Counted from the stretch's first letter, positions 16,370 through 24,482 are shown. The stretch is 64,000 nucleotides of DNA from Nocardia australiensis (GCF_020733705.1 NZ_JAJFZM010000001.1:62001-126000), one strand, 5' to 3'. Translations and numbers: made by a program. Notes: generated by a model from the sequence alone, not told the origin.

Positions 16370-17536
16370 TCAGTGCGTAGCGCGGCGGTTCGTCGTCATT
16401 CGGATGTTCTCCCGCACCGCGGCGATGTCCGGATAGCCATTGACGGCCATCAGCAGATCCGCCTCGGCGAGGATCATTCGCAGCACATGGACCAGACCGG
16501 GAACACCGCCGAGTGCGAGTCCGTAGACGTAGGGCCTGCCGATGCCGACCATGGTCGCGCCGAGCCCGAGCGCCTTGATCACATCAGTGCCCGACCGGAC
16601 GCCGGAATCGAATAGCACCGGCACCCGGTCATCACAGGCCGCCACCACCCCCGGCAGCGTCTCCAACGCGCTCAGCCCGCCGTTGGCTTGCCGCCCACCG
16701 TGATTGGAGCAGTAGATGCCGTCCACGCCGAGGTCGATCGCCCGTCGGGCATCCTCGGGATGCGAAATGCCTTTCAGGACGATCGGCAGGTCCGTCAAGC
16801 TCCGTAGCCACTCCAGATCCGGCCAGGACAGTGGATTACCGAAGGTCTGGACCCAGTTCAGCACGACGGCCTGCGGGTCTTGCGAACCCACCAGCCGCTG
16901 GAACACCGGGTCGGATGTGTAGTTCTTCAGCACGTGCCCGCGCAATTGCGGGAAGTTCCCGGTCGCGAGATCACGAGGCCGCCAGCCGGGAATCCAGGTA
17001 TCCAGCGTGACCGTGATGCCCTGGTATCCGGCCGCTTCCGCCCGGTTCACCAGACTCTCGGCGAGGTCGCGATTCTTGGGCGTGTAGAGCTGAAAGAAGG
17101 CGGCCGTGTCGCCGCTGTGGGCGACGACCTCCTCCAGCGGATCTTCCATGAGGGTGGAAAAGACCGCGGGCACACCGGTTTTCGCGGCGGCCTCGGCGAC
17201 GGCGATATCACCGTGCTTATCGCCGACCAGCCCGATCACCCCGACCGGCGCCATGAAGATCGGACTCGGGAAGGTATTGCCCCACACCGTGACCGACAGG
17301 TCGCGCTCGGTCGCGCCGACCAGCATGCGTGGCACCAGACCCCAGTCCGCGAAGGCATCGACATTGCGTCGCTGGGTGAGCTCGTCACCAGCACCGCCCG
17401 CGATGTAGGAATGCAACGAGTCGGGCAGTGCGGCAGCGGCCTTCGCCTCGAGTGTCGCGTATTCGGCCGGGAACTCCGGCGCCCGCCCGCCGAGCGCGGC
17501 GAAATAGATCTCGTTCTGGTAATCAGCGAACGCCAT
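16370..17536 (-). CDS. FMN-dependent alpha-hydroxyacid oxidase/dehydrogenase
   Basis: A 388-residue TIM-barrel enzyme of the lactate 2-monooxygenase, glycolate oxidase and MftD superfamily. It would oxidise an alpha-hydroxyacid through FMN. Visible: PIFMAPVGVIGLVGDKHGD, FFQLYTPKNRD, VTLDTWIPGWRPRDL, the lysine strand LPIVLKGISHPEDA, and the substrate/FMN signature CSNHGGRQANGGLSALE with the catalytic His. A DSGVRSGTDVIKALGLGA phosphate site follows. The ATG at 17536 (MAFADYQNEIYFAALGG) has GAAAGG upstream; the longer frame to 17749 is rejected. It is 13 bp ahead of the mycofactocin-type SDR, so the pair probably oxidises one substrate in sequence. Confidence 0.88.
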   Translation of the reverse strand: MAFADYQNEIYFAALGGRAPEFPAEYATLEAKAAAALPDSLHSYIAGGAGDELTQRRNVDAFADWGLVPRMLVGATERDLSVTVWGNTFPSPIFMAPVGVIGLVGDKHGDIAVAEAAAKTGVPAVFSTLMEDPLEEVVAHSGDTAAFFQLYTPKNRDLAESLVNRAEAAGYQGITVTLDTWIPGWRPRDLATGNFPQLRGHVLKNYTSDPVFQRLVGSQDPQAVVLNWVQTFGNPLSWPDLEWLRSLTDLPIVLKGISHPEDARRAIDLGVDGIYCSNHGGRQANGGLSALETLPGVVAACDDRVPVLFDSGVRSGTDVIKALGLGATMVGIGRPYVYGLALGGVPGLVHVLRMILAEADLLMAVNGYPDIAAVRENIRMTTNRRATH

Positions 17537-17751
17537 CGTCGCGCCTTTCGGTCGGTCAGCTGGACGATGGGGAGGGGCAAACCTTCCCAGCCGCATTTTA
17601 AGGATACTGTCGATGATCAAGGCCGGGGAGCAGTCGCGCGGCACCCGACGACGGCGCATCGTGGAAACGGGTGCGGTGTGCGACTGGGTTTCGTGGCCTA
17701 CCGGCCGCCCCGCGGGTGTCCGGACCTGAAAACAGATTGCGAGTACCACCC

Positions 17752-17952
17752 GTGGATCCCGACTATCTCGACCGACATTGTGACCGCGACGCCGTACTGA
17801 TCGAGCAGATCACCAACATGCCGCTGCGCCGCCTGATGCACCATGCTCTCGGTGTCTCCGAAGAATCGATGGACCTATTGACGGCACTGACCGACCGTCT
17901 ACGCACCGCCGAGGGGGCCCTGGCCGACCCTGCCACCCTAGGTGAGTGGTAG
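17752..17952 (+). CDS. small protein, unknown
   Basis: A 66-residue frame from a GTG, beginning VDPDYLDRHCDRDAVLIEQ and ending ADPATLGEW. Composition is that of a soluble helical protein, with a middle helix MPLRRLMHHALGVSEESMDLL. Codon use and the absence of Arg/Pro-rich shadow composition argue for coding, but the RBS is weak. It stands alone between the divergent oxidase operon and the monooxygenase operon. I do not recognise it. Confidence 0.4.
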   Translation: MDPDYLDRHCDRDAVLIEQITNMPLRRLMHHALGVSEESMDLLTALTDRLRTAEGALADPATLGEW

Positions 17953-18012
17953 CCCCACTCGCTGCGGCTCAACACATTACCCAGGCATCGACACCTGGTT
18001 ATCCCGCGTGCC

Positions 18013-18068
18013 TTGACATGAGCATGGCTTAAAGGAATCATCTGATTCCAATGGAATCGACCGATTCC
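18013..18068 (+). promoter_or_regulatory. promoter region with two TetR-type operators
   Basis: A TTGACA -35-like hexamer (18013-18018) is followed by two perfect copies of GGAATC-N4-GATTCC, at 18034-18049 and 18053-18068, with centres 19 bp apart. The first covers the expected -10 and the second the start point. The downstream operon ends in its own TetR gene, so autorepression of both genes is the simplest reading. Confidence 0.65.
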
Positions 18069-18183
18069 TGTAAGCGGCGGCGCGTCGCCCCGCACGATGC
18101 GGCCACGCGTCCGTGGCGAGGAGTGCAGATGGACCACCCGACACCGCGACCCGCGGCCGCGCGACGGCCGGCGAGGTAGCCGC

Positions 18184-19668
18184 GTGCCCAACAGCGGCGG
18201 CGACCACACCGAACACGTACCCATCGTGGTGATCGGGGCCGGGTTCGCCGGTATCGGGACGGCAATCAAACTGCGGGAGGCCGGTTTCCAGGATTTCGTG
18301 ATTCTCGAGCGGGGCGGCGATCTCGGTGGCACCTGGCGCGCCAATACCTATCCGGGCTGTGCGTGCGATGTGCCGTCGATGCTGTACTCGTACTCCTTCG
18401 CATCGAATCCGGAATGGTCACGTCGCTATGGCACCCAACCGGAGATCCTCGGATATCTGCGCGACGTGGCCACGAAATATGATGTGCCACAGCACATTCG
18501 ATATTATTGCGAACTACTCGACGCAAGCTGGGACGAGGCAGCCGGGCGGTGGCGAATCCGGACAGGCCTCGGCTCGCTGACCGCCGATGTGCTGATCTCG
18601 GCGATCGGGCCGTTCAGCGAGGCACAGATCCCGCGCCTGCCCGGGGTCGACGACTTCACCGGCACCCAATTCCACTCGCTGCACTGGGATCACGACCTCG
18701 ACCTGACCGGCACCCGAGTCGCGGTGATCGGGACCGGCGCTTCCGCGGTGCAGTTCATCCCCGAGATCCAGCCGCTGGTGGATCGGCTGACGGTGTTCCA
18801 GCGCTCGGCGCCTTGGATCGTGCCGCGCGTGGATTGGGCGACCAGCGATGTCGAACGCACACTCTTGCGGCGAATGCCGTTACTCGCCAAGGCGATCCGT
18901 GGCGCCTATTTCGCTGGGATCGAGGGGTTCGGTCTGGTCGGGTTCGTGGACAAGCGGTTTCGTCACCCCTTCGAGGCACTCGGCCGCTTCCAACTGCGCC
19001 GCCAGGTCCCCGACCCGCGGCTGCGCCGAAAGCTGACCCCCGACTACATGATCGGCTGCAAACGCGCGATCTTCTCCGACGCCTACTACCCCGCGCTGAC
19101 CCAGCCGAATGTCGAGGTGGTGACCTCCGCGATCGCCGAGATCCGGCCGCGTTCGATCATCACCGCCGACGGCGCCGAACACGAGGTGGACACCATCATC
19201 TGGGGTACCGGATTCGGCGTGCGCCCGCAGGTGTTCGAACGCGTCCACGGCAGCGACGGACAGAGCCTGGCGCAGCTGTATCGCGAACGCCCGCGAAGCT
19301 ATCTCGGCACCACCGCGACCGGGTTCCCGAACTTCTTCACCACCCTCGGCCCCTTCGGCGCGGCCGGGAATCAGTCCGCGATTTTCATGATCGAGGCCCA
19401 GATCCGCTATCTCGTCGATGCCTTGAAGACCATGCGCGACAACGGTCTTCGCCGCATCGAGGTACGACCGCAGGCGCAGCGGGCGTTCGTCGAGGAGATG
19501 GAACAGCGCAGTCGCGACACCGTGTGGGTCGGCGGCGGCTGCCGCAGTTACTATCAGACCCCCGACGGGACGCACAACGCCGGGCTGTATCCGAATTGGA
19601 GCATCGAATACGCCCGCCGTACCCGGCGGTTCGACTCCGACGCCTACCTCACGACCGGGGGATCATGA
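18184..19668 (+). CDS. Baeyer-Villiger-type flavin monooxygenase
   Basis: A 494-residue FAD/NADPH enzyme that would insert oxygen into a ketone or oxidise a heteroatom. It has an N-terminal FAD fold (GAGFAGIG, residues 18-25), GGTWRANTYPGCACDVPS, and the BVMO fingerprint FxGxxxHxxxW at residues 158-168 (FTGTQFHSLHW). The second nucleotide fold VAVIGTGASAVQ binds NADPH, and a late TLGPFGAAGNQSA region follows. The GTG at 18184 is chosen because GAGGTAG lies just upstream; the frame runs back to 18097 but that part is Arg-rich. It overlaps the TetR gene by 4 nt. Substrate is unknown; steroids, cyclic ketones and fatty ketones are all possible. Confidence 0.88.
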   Translation: MPNSGGDHTEHVPIVVIGAGFAGIGTAIKLREAGFQDFVILERGGDLGGTWRANTYPGCACDVPSMLYSYSFASNPEWSRRYGTQPEILGYLRDVATKYDVPQHIRYYCELLDASWDEAAGRWRIRTGLGSLTADVLISAIGPFSEAQIPRLPGVDDFTGTQFHSLHWDHDLDLTGTRVAVIGTGASAVQFIPEIQPLVDRLTVFQRSAPWIVPRVDWATSDVERTLLRRMPLLAKAIRGAYFAGIEGFGLVGFVDKRFRHPFEALGRFQLRRQVPDPRLRRKLTPDYMIGCKRAIFSDAYYPALTQPNVEVVTSAIAEIRPRSIITADGAEHEVDTIIWGTGFGVRPQVFERVHGSDGQSLAQLYRERPRSYLGTTATGFPNFFTTLGPFGAAGNQSAIFMIEAQIRYLVDALKTMRDNGLRRIEVRPQAQRAFVEEMEQRSRDTVWVGGGCRSYYQTPDGTHNAGLYPNWSIEYARRTRRFDSDAYLTTGGS

Positions 19669-20300
19669 ACAGTGCCGCGCAGCCTCCCCCGACTACCTGG
19701 CGCGGCAGCACCATGGCCGGCCGGTCCGCCGAGCGCCGCGAACAACTCGTGCGGGCCGGGTACGAGCTGCTCGGCGACGAGGGCGCGGCGGCCACCACGA
19801 TGCGTGCGGTATGCCGGCACGCCGGACTGAGCCTGCGCTATTTCTACGAAAGCTTCCCCGACCGCGAGACCCTCCTCGTCGAGGTATACGACCGAACCGC
19901 ACACGGCCTGCTCGACGCGGTGACGACCGGGCTGCCTGGCGCACCCGCCGACGAAACCGGCCGCATCCGAGCGACTTTCGACAGTGCCGCCCGCTATTTC
20001 GAAGCCGATCCCCGGCGCGGGCGGATCATGTTTCGCGAAACCCTCGCCGACGACACATTGCGCGCCCACGGGACCAGCGTGCTCCCGAATTTCGTCATGC
20101 TCGCCATCGCCCAGCTCTCGCCCGCAGCGACCTCCCGCGCCACCGCGGGAACCGGCCGAATCCCCATGCCGGTCAGCGCGCTATCCGGCGCACTCGTCGC
20201 CTTGTTCCTCGACTGGCTGGCGGGCAATATCGATACCACCCGCGACGAGGTGGTCGAGTACGCGACCCGGCTGACCATCGCATTGCTCGATATCACCTGA
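19665..20300 (+). CDS. TetR-family transcriptional regulator
   Basis: A 211-residue repressor. The N-terminal helix-turn-helix spans REQLVRAGYELLGDEGAAATTMRAVCRHAGLSLRYFYESFPDRETLL, with recognition helix LSLRYFYESF. The rest is an all-helical ligand domain of ordinary length. Its ATG overlaps the monooxygenase stop (ATGA), so the two are translated together. The two GGAATC-N4-GATTCC sites ahead of the monooxygenase are its probable targets. The inducer is likely the monooxygenase substrate or a precursor, which is inference. Confidence 0.88.
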   Translation: MNSAAQPPPTTWRGSTMAGRSAERREQLVRAGYELLGDEGAAATTMRAVCRHAGLSLRYFYESFPDRETLLVEVYDRTAHGLLDAVTTGLPGAPADETGRIRATFDSAARYFEADPRRGRIMFRETLADDTLRAHGTSVLPNFVMLAIAQLSPAATSRATAGTGRIPMPVSALSGALVALFLDWLAGNIDTTRDEVVEYATRLTIALLDIT

Positions 20301-20315
20301 GGCATCACCTGAGGC
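20292..20315. repeat. 12-bp tandem duplication across the tetR stop
   Basis: ATCACCTGAGGC occurs twice in immediate succession (20292-20303 and 20304-20315), with the tetR stop codon inside the first copy. It looks like a replication-slippage duplication or a join. Confidence 0.7.
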
Positions 20316-20448
20316 GATTGTCGGGAACCTGTATCGCGCCTATGCGGAACTCGGCGACGGTCCGCTCGGCGAGCGACTCCACGTGCTGTCGATCTTCGGG
20401 GAAATGGTCACCCCCAACGGCGGCAAGCTGCCGTCCCGTCTTGCCTGA
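20311..20448 (+). pseudogene. orphan 45-codon coding remnant
   Basis: In a frame different from tetR the DNA reads EAIVGNLYRAYAELGD, GPLGERLHVLSIFGEMVT and PNGGKLPSRLA before a TGA. The composition looks like a genuine protein C-terminus, not a GC-driven shadow. There is no start codon with an RBS in this frame, and it begins at the 12-bp tandem repeat. I take it as the tail of a deleted gene; the family is not recognised. Confidence 0.35.
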
Positions 20449-20472
20449 CGACACAGCACATACACTCCCGGC

Positions 20473-21066
20473 GTGGGGTATTACCTGAATCTCTACCTAG
20501 TTGATCTCGACGCGGTGGACGCGATGGTCGGTTCCGGGGACCAGTCGCACATCGATCGCATTGCGGGCGAATGTGCCGAGGAGCTGGCCGCGTCGGACGG
20601 GAGCTGCGCCGATCGGATCGCCGCGGGAGCACCCACCGCGGCCGAGGCGCTGGCGACGGTGATCGAGGGCGGCCCCTTCGAGCACCGATACGCCAACGAC
20701 TACCTCGACGCCTACGAGAGCATCTGTTCGGTGATCGGCGTCGATCTCGATACCGTGTGGGGCCCATTCGAGTTCGACTGGCCCGCCAGGGTCGACAAGG
20801 GCCTGACCGCGCTCGGTATCCGGGTCGGCGTGCGCATGTTCGCGGGTACCAGGCTGCCGGGCGGGCTTCCGGATTCGAACCATGCCGGCTTCGGCAGCTG
20901 GACCGAACAGGACTGTTTGGACGCCCTCCAGCAATGGGAGGCGACGCGGCCAGAACAACGCGCCGAGCTGGATCCCGATGTGCTGGAGGGAATCGAGGAC
21001 TGCGTGGCGTGGATGCGTGAGGTCAAGCGCTTCCCCGGCGCCCGCATTGCCGGTTTCTGGGGCTGA
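20473..21066 (+). CDS. conserved hypothetical acidic protein
   Basis: A 197-residue soluble, acidic protein from a GTG (VGYYLNLYLVDLDAVDAMVG). The opening strand followed by DLDAV resembles small proteins of toxin-immunity or DUF1877/DUF7691-like type, but I cannot assign it with confidence. Further features are YANDYLDAYESICSVIGVDLDTVWGPFEFDW, which matches no catalytic motif I know, and a Trp-rich C-terminus (GSWTEQDCLDALQQWEA, CVAWMREVKRFPG). No signal peptide or membrane helix. It is a single-gene unit 25 bp after the coding remnant. Confidence 0.65.
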   Translation: MGYYLNLYLVDLDAVDAMVGSGDQSHIDRIAGECAEELAASDGSCADRIAAGAPTAAEALATVIEGGPFEHRYANDYLDAYESICSVIGVDLDTVWGPFEFDWPARVDKGLTALGIRVGVRMFAGTRLPGGLPDSNHAGFGSWTEQDCLDALQQWEATRPEQRAELDPDVLEGIEDCVAWMREVKRFPGARIAGFWG

Positions 21067-21263
21067 GTTTCTACGAGTCACGAGCTTCACTTCTGGTGGC
21101 CCCGCCGCGGCCACGAGCCACTCTTGCGAACCGCTTCCAGGTAGCGAACGATTAGCGGTGCGGTGGCCGCGTTCGTGGGCCGTGCGGTCCCACGCCCTCG
21201 GTGGACCATGAGGCGTCGGCCCCGCGCCAATGCAAAGTGAACACTCCTTGCTAGGAGGACTCG

Positions 21264-21872
21264 ATGTTCATCCAAGTCATTCAAGGCAAAACCGCCGACG
21301 TCGGCCGACTACGTCAATGCATGGATCGGTGGACCGAGGAACTGCGACCGGGAGCCATCGGATACCTCGGCACCACCAGCGGACTATGCGACGACGGGAC
21401 ATTCATCGCGTTGGCGCGATTCGAATCCGCAGATGCGGCACGACGCAATAGCGAGCGCCCGGAACAGCGCGCATGGTGGGCCGAAACCGAACAATGCTTC
21501 GACGGACCGGTCACCTTCATGGACTGCTCGGAGGTGTCGCAGTGGATGGGCGGCGGCTCCGACGATGCTGGTTTCGTACAGATCATGGAGGGCCACACCC
21601 GCGACGCGGGCCGGATGCGCGAACTTCTCACCCAGACCGGTGACCGCGTTCACGAATTGCGCCCGGAAATCCTCGGCGGCACCCTGGCGACAGGCAGCGG
21701 CGACGGATTCGTGGAAGCGGTGTACTTCACCTCGGAAGCCGAAGCCCGCTCCCATGAGAAACTGGAAATCCCCGACGATCTGCGATCCCTGTTCGACGAG
21801 GAAACCAACCTAATGGGCGAGGTCACCTACCACGACCTCCACGAACCCATGCTCGTCTCACCCCCCAGGTAA
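21264..21872 (+). CDS. two-domain ABM-like (ferredoxin-fold) protein
   Basis: A 202-residue protein made of two related halves. MFIQVIQGKTADVGRLRQCMDRW opens the first, and GFVQIMEGHTRDAGRMRELLTQT opens the second at about residue 108. Each is followed by a strand-rich part (GTFIALARFESADAAR and GFVEAVYFTSEAEAR). This is the pattern of a duplicated antibiotic-biosynthesis-monooxygenase or dimeric alpha-beta barrel domain. Such proteins can be cofactor-free oxygenases, haem-degrading enzymes or stress proteins; no decisive active site is visible. AGGAGG precedes the ATG. It is probably monocistronic. Confidence 0.7.
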   Translation: MFIQVIQGKTADVGRLRQCMDRWTEELRPGAIGYLGTTSGLCDDGTFIALARFESADAARRNSERPEQRAWWAETEQCFDGPVTFMDCSEVSQWMGGGSDDAGFVQIMEGHTRDAGRMRELLTQTGDRVHELRPEILGGTLATGSGDGFVEAVYFTSEAEARSHEKLEIPDDLRSLFDEETNLMGEVTYHDLHEPMLVSPPR

Positions 21873-21958
21873 TCACCGGTGTGAGTGGCACATTGCCGCG
21901 GCGAATCGCGAGAAGAGCTCGAGGTCATGTGCCATTCTCCAATGTACGGCGCCAAAAT

Positions 21959-21972
21959 TAGAACATGTTCTA
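21959..21972 (+). promoter_or_regulatory. KstR-type operator
   Basis: TAGAACATGTTCTA is a perfect 14-bp palindrome, 41 bp before the next start codon. It fits exactly the published KstR consensus TNNAACNNGTTNNA (cholesterol catabolism repressor of mycobacteria and rhodococci). The downstream product is ketosteroid-isomerase-like, which agrees. Confidence 0.7.
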
Positions 21973-22012
21973 CCATGGTTCGAGTTATGACTCGCACAAG
22001 GGAGGAACTGTC

Positions 22013-22816
22013 ATGTCGCTGGATCCGACGGCCGCCGATCTGCTGTCCGCCGTGCGGGCGTCGCCGCGCGCCGTCGCCGCCCACGACCGCGCAGCCTGGG
22101 TGGAGTTGTTCGGCACGGACGCCGTTGTAAACGACCCGGTTGGCTCGCGCCCGCACGTCGGCCGCAGCGCGATCGAGCGCTTCTACGACACCTTCATCGG
22201 CCCCAACACCATCACCTTCCAGGTCGATCACGATTTCATCAGCCCGCCGACGGTGGTGCGCGACCTGATGATCCGAATCGCCATGTCGACCGGTGCCACC
22301 GTCGCCGTCCCGATGCACCTGCGCTACGACCTCGCCGAGGCAGACGGAACCTGGAAAATCACCCGGCTGGCCGCCCATTGGGAACTGGCCGCGATGGTCG
22401 TGCAGTTGCTTCGCACCGGCGCACCCGGACTGGGGGCCGCGTTGAAGCTAGGTCCACAATTGGTCGTCAATCAGGGCCTCGGCGGCGCGGCGGGCATGAT
22501 GCGCGCGTTGTTCGGCGTCGGCCGCGCCGGCAAACGCGCCGCCAACCGGATTCTGTCGGCCGCGGCCGACACCGATATCAGCCGGGTCCGCCGCCTGATC
22601 GATCACAACACCGTCATCGAAATGCCGGCCGGAACCCCGGTCTCGGTAGAGGAATTCACCAATCGCGTCCGGAATATGCGGTGGGACAAGATGATCGCCG
22701 CTGGCCGTACCGTGTCGGTCAGTGTCGAGCTCGGCGACGCGCACGGCGTCGTGTTCATCGAATTCGCCACCGGCACAACACGTATGAACACGATTCGAGT
22801 CTTCACCGACGCCTGA
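22013..22816 (+). CDS. ketosteroid-isomerase-like (NTF2/SnoaL) protein
   Basis: A 267-residue protein. Residues 1-125 form an NTF2-like cone: helices AVAAHDRAAWVELFGTDAVV, then VNDPVGSRPHVGRSAIERFYDTFIG, then strands ITFQVDHDFI, VVRDLMIRIAM and ATVAVPMHLRYDLAEADG. The acidic residues in NDP and VDHD could serve the isomerase pocket. The second half (from about 130) is a helical linker plus a second strand-rich domain ending in FATGTTRMNTIRVFTD. AAGGGAGGAAC precedes the ATG. The KstR-type operator 41 bp upstream suggests a role in steroid degradation, such as 3-oxo-delta5 isomerisation or ring hydration. That function is inferred. Confidence 0.75.
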   Translation: MSLDPTAADLLSAVRASPRAVAAHDRAAWVELFGTDAVVNDPVGSRPHVGRSAIERFYDTFIGPNTITFQVDHDFISPPTVVRDLMIRIAMSTGATVAVPMHLRYDLAEADGTWKITRLAAHWELAAMVVQLLRTGAPGLGAALKLGPQLVVNQGLGGAAGMMRALFGVGRAGKRAANRILSAAADTDISRVRRLIDHNTVIEMPAGTPVSVEEFTNRVRNMRWDKMIAAGRTVSVSVELGDAHGVVFIEFATGTTRMNTIRVFTDA

Positions 22817-22862
22817 TCGCTGGTTCGATCGGACTCGGCCACAGAGACACAGAGACCCACAG

Positions 22863-22958
22863 CGGCTGCCGAGCAACCCGGGTTCGGACCTGCTCTCGGA
22901 ATTGATCGCGGCCGAGGACGCCGCAGATGAACTCAGCCACGAAGAGCTGATCTGCGTG
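22863..22958 (+). pseudogene. cytochrome P450 remnant
   Basis: The frame reads LPSNPGSDLLSELIAAEDAA and then DELSHEELICVAQ. This is the stretch just before the I-helix in bacterial P450s (DLLSxLIxAEDxxDxLSxxELV). Nothing of the oxygen-binding AGxxT, ExxR or haem Cys motif follows; the frame runs into unrelated Arg/Ser-rich sequence. It lies directly after the KstR-controlled gene, so a steroid-related P450 may once have stood here. The remnant is about 30 codons long. Confidence 0.6.
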
Positions 22959-22991
22959 GCCCAGCGACGATGCCGATCGAGTTCGCGGCGA

Positions 22992-23573
22992 TCACACCGC
23001 GACAGTAGATTCGGCCACCCGAGCATGCCCCGCCTCCAGTAGCGCGACCCGCTCGGTGTGCCCCGCCAGCACCCCTGGGAGCCGAAGATGCCGCGGCACA
23101 GCATCACTCGCCGATTCGACCTGCGCGCCCCACACCGCACGGGAACCTGATTCGCCGACCCGGTACACCTGCACGGTGGCCGCGACACCGGCCGCGATCG
23201 CCAGTAACGCGATCACCACGGCGACGGCGCGCGTCGGCCGCTTCTCGCGTTGTTCCCGCAACTGCACGACAAGCAGCACGGCCGCCACCAGCAATAGCGG
23301 AACGACGAAGTAGATCATGTCGTCACCGAGGTTACTGTGCTTCTCGATAGCCGGTGACGCTCCGATCCGATGCTCGAGCGCCTCCCCCGCATCGGTGGTC
23401 AACGGCACCAGCGCGACAGTAATAGCGGCCAGCACCACCACCAACCACACCAATCTCCTGCGGACGGCCGGCCACAATGCTGCGAGTATGAGTAGCACCG
23501 AGGTCAGCGGCACGAAGATCACGATCACGTGGACAAGCAGCACATGAGCGGGCAAACCATTGATCGTTGACAT
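22992..23573 (-). CDS. DUF2231 membrane protein
   Basis: A 193-residue membrane protein with four helices: HVLLVHVIVIFVPLTSVLLILAAL, LVWLVVVLAAITVALVPLTTDAGE, DMIYFVVPLLLVAAVLLVVQL and AVAVVIALLAIAAGVAATVQVYRVG. The start MSTINGLPAHVLLVHV and the loop TTDAGEALEHRIG are typical of DUF2231, small actinobacterial proteins with membrane histidines suspected to bind haem. After the last helix, at GESGSRAVWG, the usual family end, a further 35 hydrophilic residues follow. GGAG lies upstream of the ATG at 23573. Role unknown; it is a lone gene. Confidence 0.8.
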   Translation of the reverse strand: MSTINGLPAHVLLVHVIVIFVPLTSVLLILAALWPAVRRRLVWLVVVLAAITVALVPLTTDAGEALEHRIGASPAIEKHSNLGDDMIYFVVPLLLVAAVLLVVQLREQREKRPTRAVAVVIALLAIAAGVAATVQVYRVGESGSRAVWGAQVESASDAVPRHLRLPGVLAGHTERVALLEAGHARVAESTVAV

Positions 23574-23717
23574 GAGGCACTCCAGGTTTTCGGCCACAGC
23601 GGCGAACCGCCCGAGTAACACTTCTTACGATTCCCGGCCGCAAGTGGTTCAGTTCGCTCGGCGCGTGCGTCGCCGCGCATCCCGGACTGAGACAACAATG
23701 GTCCGCGTGGGCGAAGT

Positions 23718-24482
23718 ATGAACGGGATGATCACGCCCGGTATCGAGCTCGCGGTCGTATGCATGGTCATGGTGGTGCTGGCGGCCGCGACTTACGCCGT
23801 CGCCGGACTGGGATCGGTAGCAATCGTGCCACGCGCGGCGATCCGCGCGACGGTGCAACTGACAATCATCGCACTGGTGCTGGCCACGGCCCTTTCGCAC
23901 CTGTGGTCGTCGGTTCTAGTGCTCGCGGTGATGTTCGCCGCCGCCGTGTTCACCTCGGCACGGCGCGCGAACGCCGGGCGATCGGCGGCGTGGCTAGGGC
24001 TGGCGATGGCGACCGGGCTCGGCGTGGTTTTGCCGTTGATGCTGGTCAGCGGCGTTGTCCCGCTCGAGGGGGTGGCGCTGGTCCCGATCGGAGGCATCAC
24101 GCTCGGCGGGGCGATGACGGCAACGTCGTTGGCGGCCAGGCGGTCGCTGGATGCGATCGAACAGCGGTGGGGTGAGGTCGAGGCCGCGCTGAGTCTGGGG
24201 TTTACCGACCGCGACGCCCGGATGGAGGTCATCCGTCAGACCGCGGCGGACGCTTTGCTCCCCGGCGTCGATCAAACCCGCACCGTCGGACTGGTTACGC
24301 TGCCGGGCGCGTTCGTCGGCGTCCTCATTGCCAGCGGGTCCGCCCTCCAAGCCGGCGCGGTCCAAATTCTGGTGCTGGTCGCGCTGCTGCTGGCGCAGTC
24401 CTGTGCGGTCGCGGTGACGATCGAACTTGTCGCACGCACCATGGTCAGCCGCCCACACCGGTTCCATCCGGACCGGACGTAG
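23718..24482 (+). CDS. fetB: UPF0014/FetB-type ABC transporter permease
   Basis: A 254-residue protein with seven helices and the family signatures LGSVAIVPRAAIRATVQLTIIALVL, PIGGITLGGAMTATSLAARR, LSLGFTDRDARMEVIRQTAADALLPGVDQTRTVGLVTLPGAFVGVLI. In E. coli, FetB works with the ATPase FetA in iron homeostasis and peroxide resistance. Here no ATPase gene adjoins it on either side, so it is either served by an ATPase elsewhere or acts differently. The ATG at 23718 has only a weak RBS. It is convergent with the Wadjet operon, whose last gene ends about 60 bp away. Confidence 0.85.
   Translation: MNGMITPGIELAVVCMVMVVLAAATYAVAGLGSVAIVPRAAIRATVQLTIIALVLATALSHLWSSVLVLAVMFAAAVFTSARRANAGRSAAWLGLAMATGLGVVLPLMLVSGVVPLEGVALVPIGGITLGGAMTATSLAARRSLDAIEQRWGEVEAALSLGFTDRDARMEVIRQTAADALLPGVDQTRTVGLVTLPGAFVGVLIASGSALQAGAVQILVLVALLLAQSCAVAVTIELVARTMVSRPHRFHPDRT

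Noticed and set aside
21087..21284. Minus-strand 65-codon frame ending LIVRYLEAVRKSGSWPRRGHQK
   Set aside because: The ending looks somewhat protein-like, but there is no RBS and it overlaps the start of a well-supported plus-strand gene. It may be a remnant but cannot be supported.
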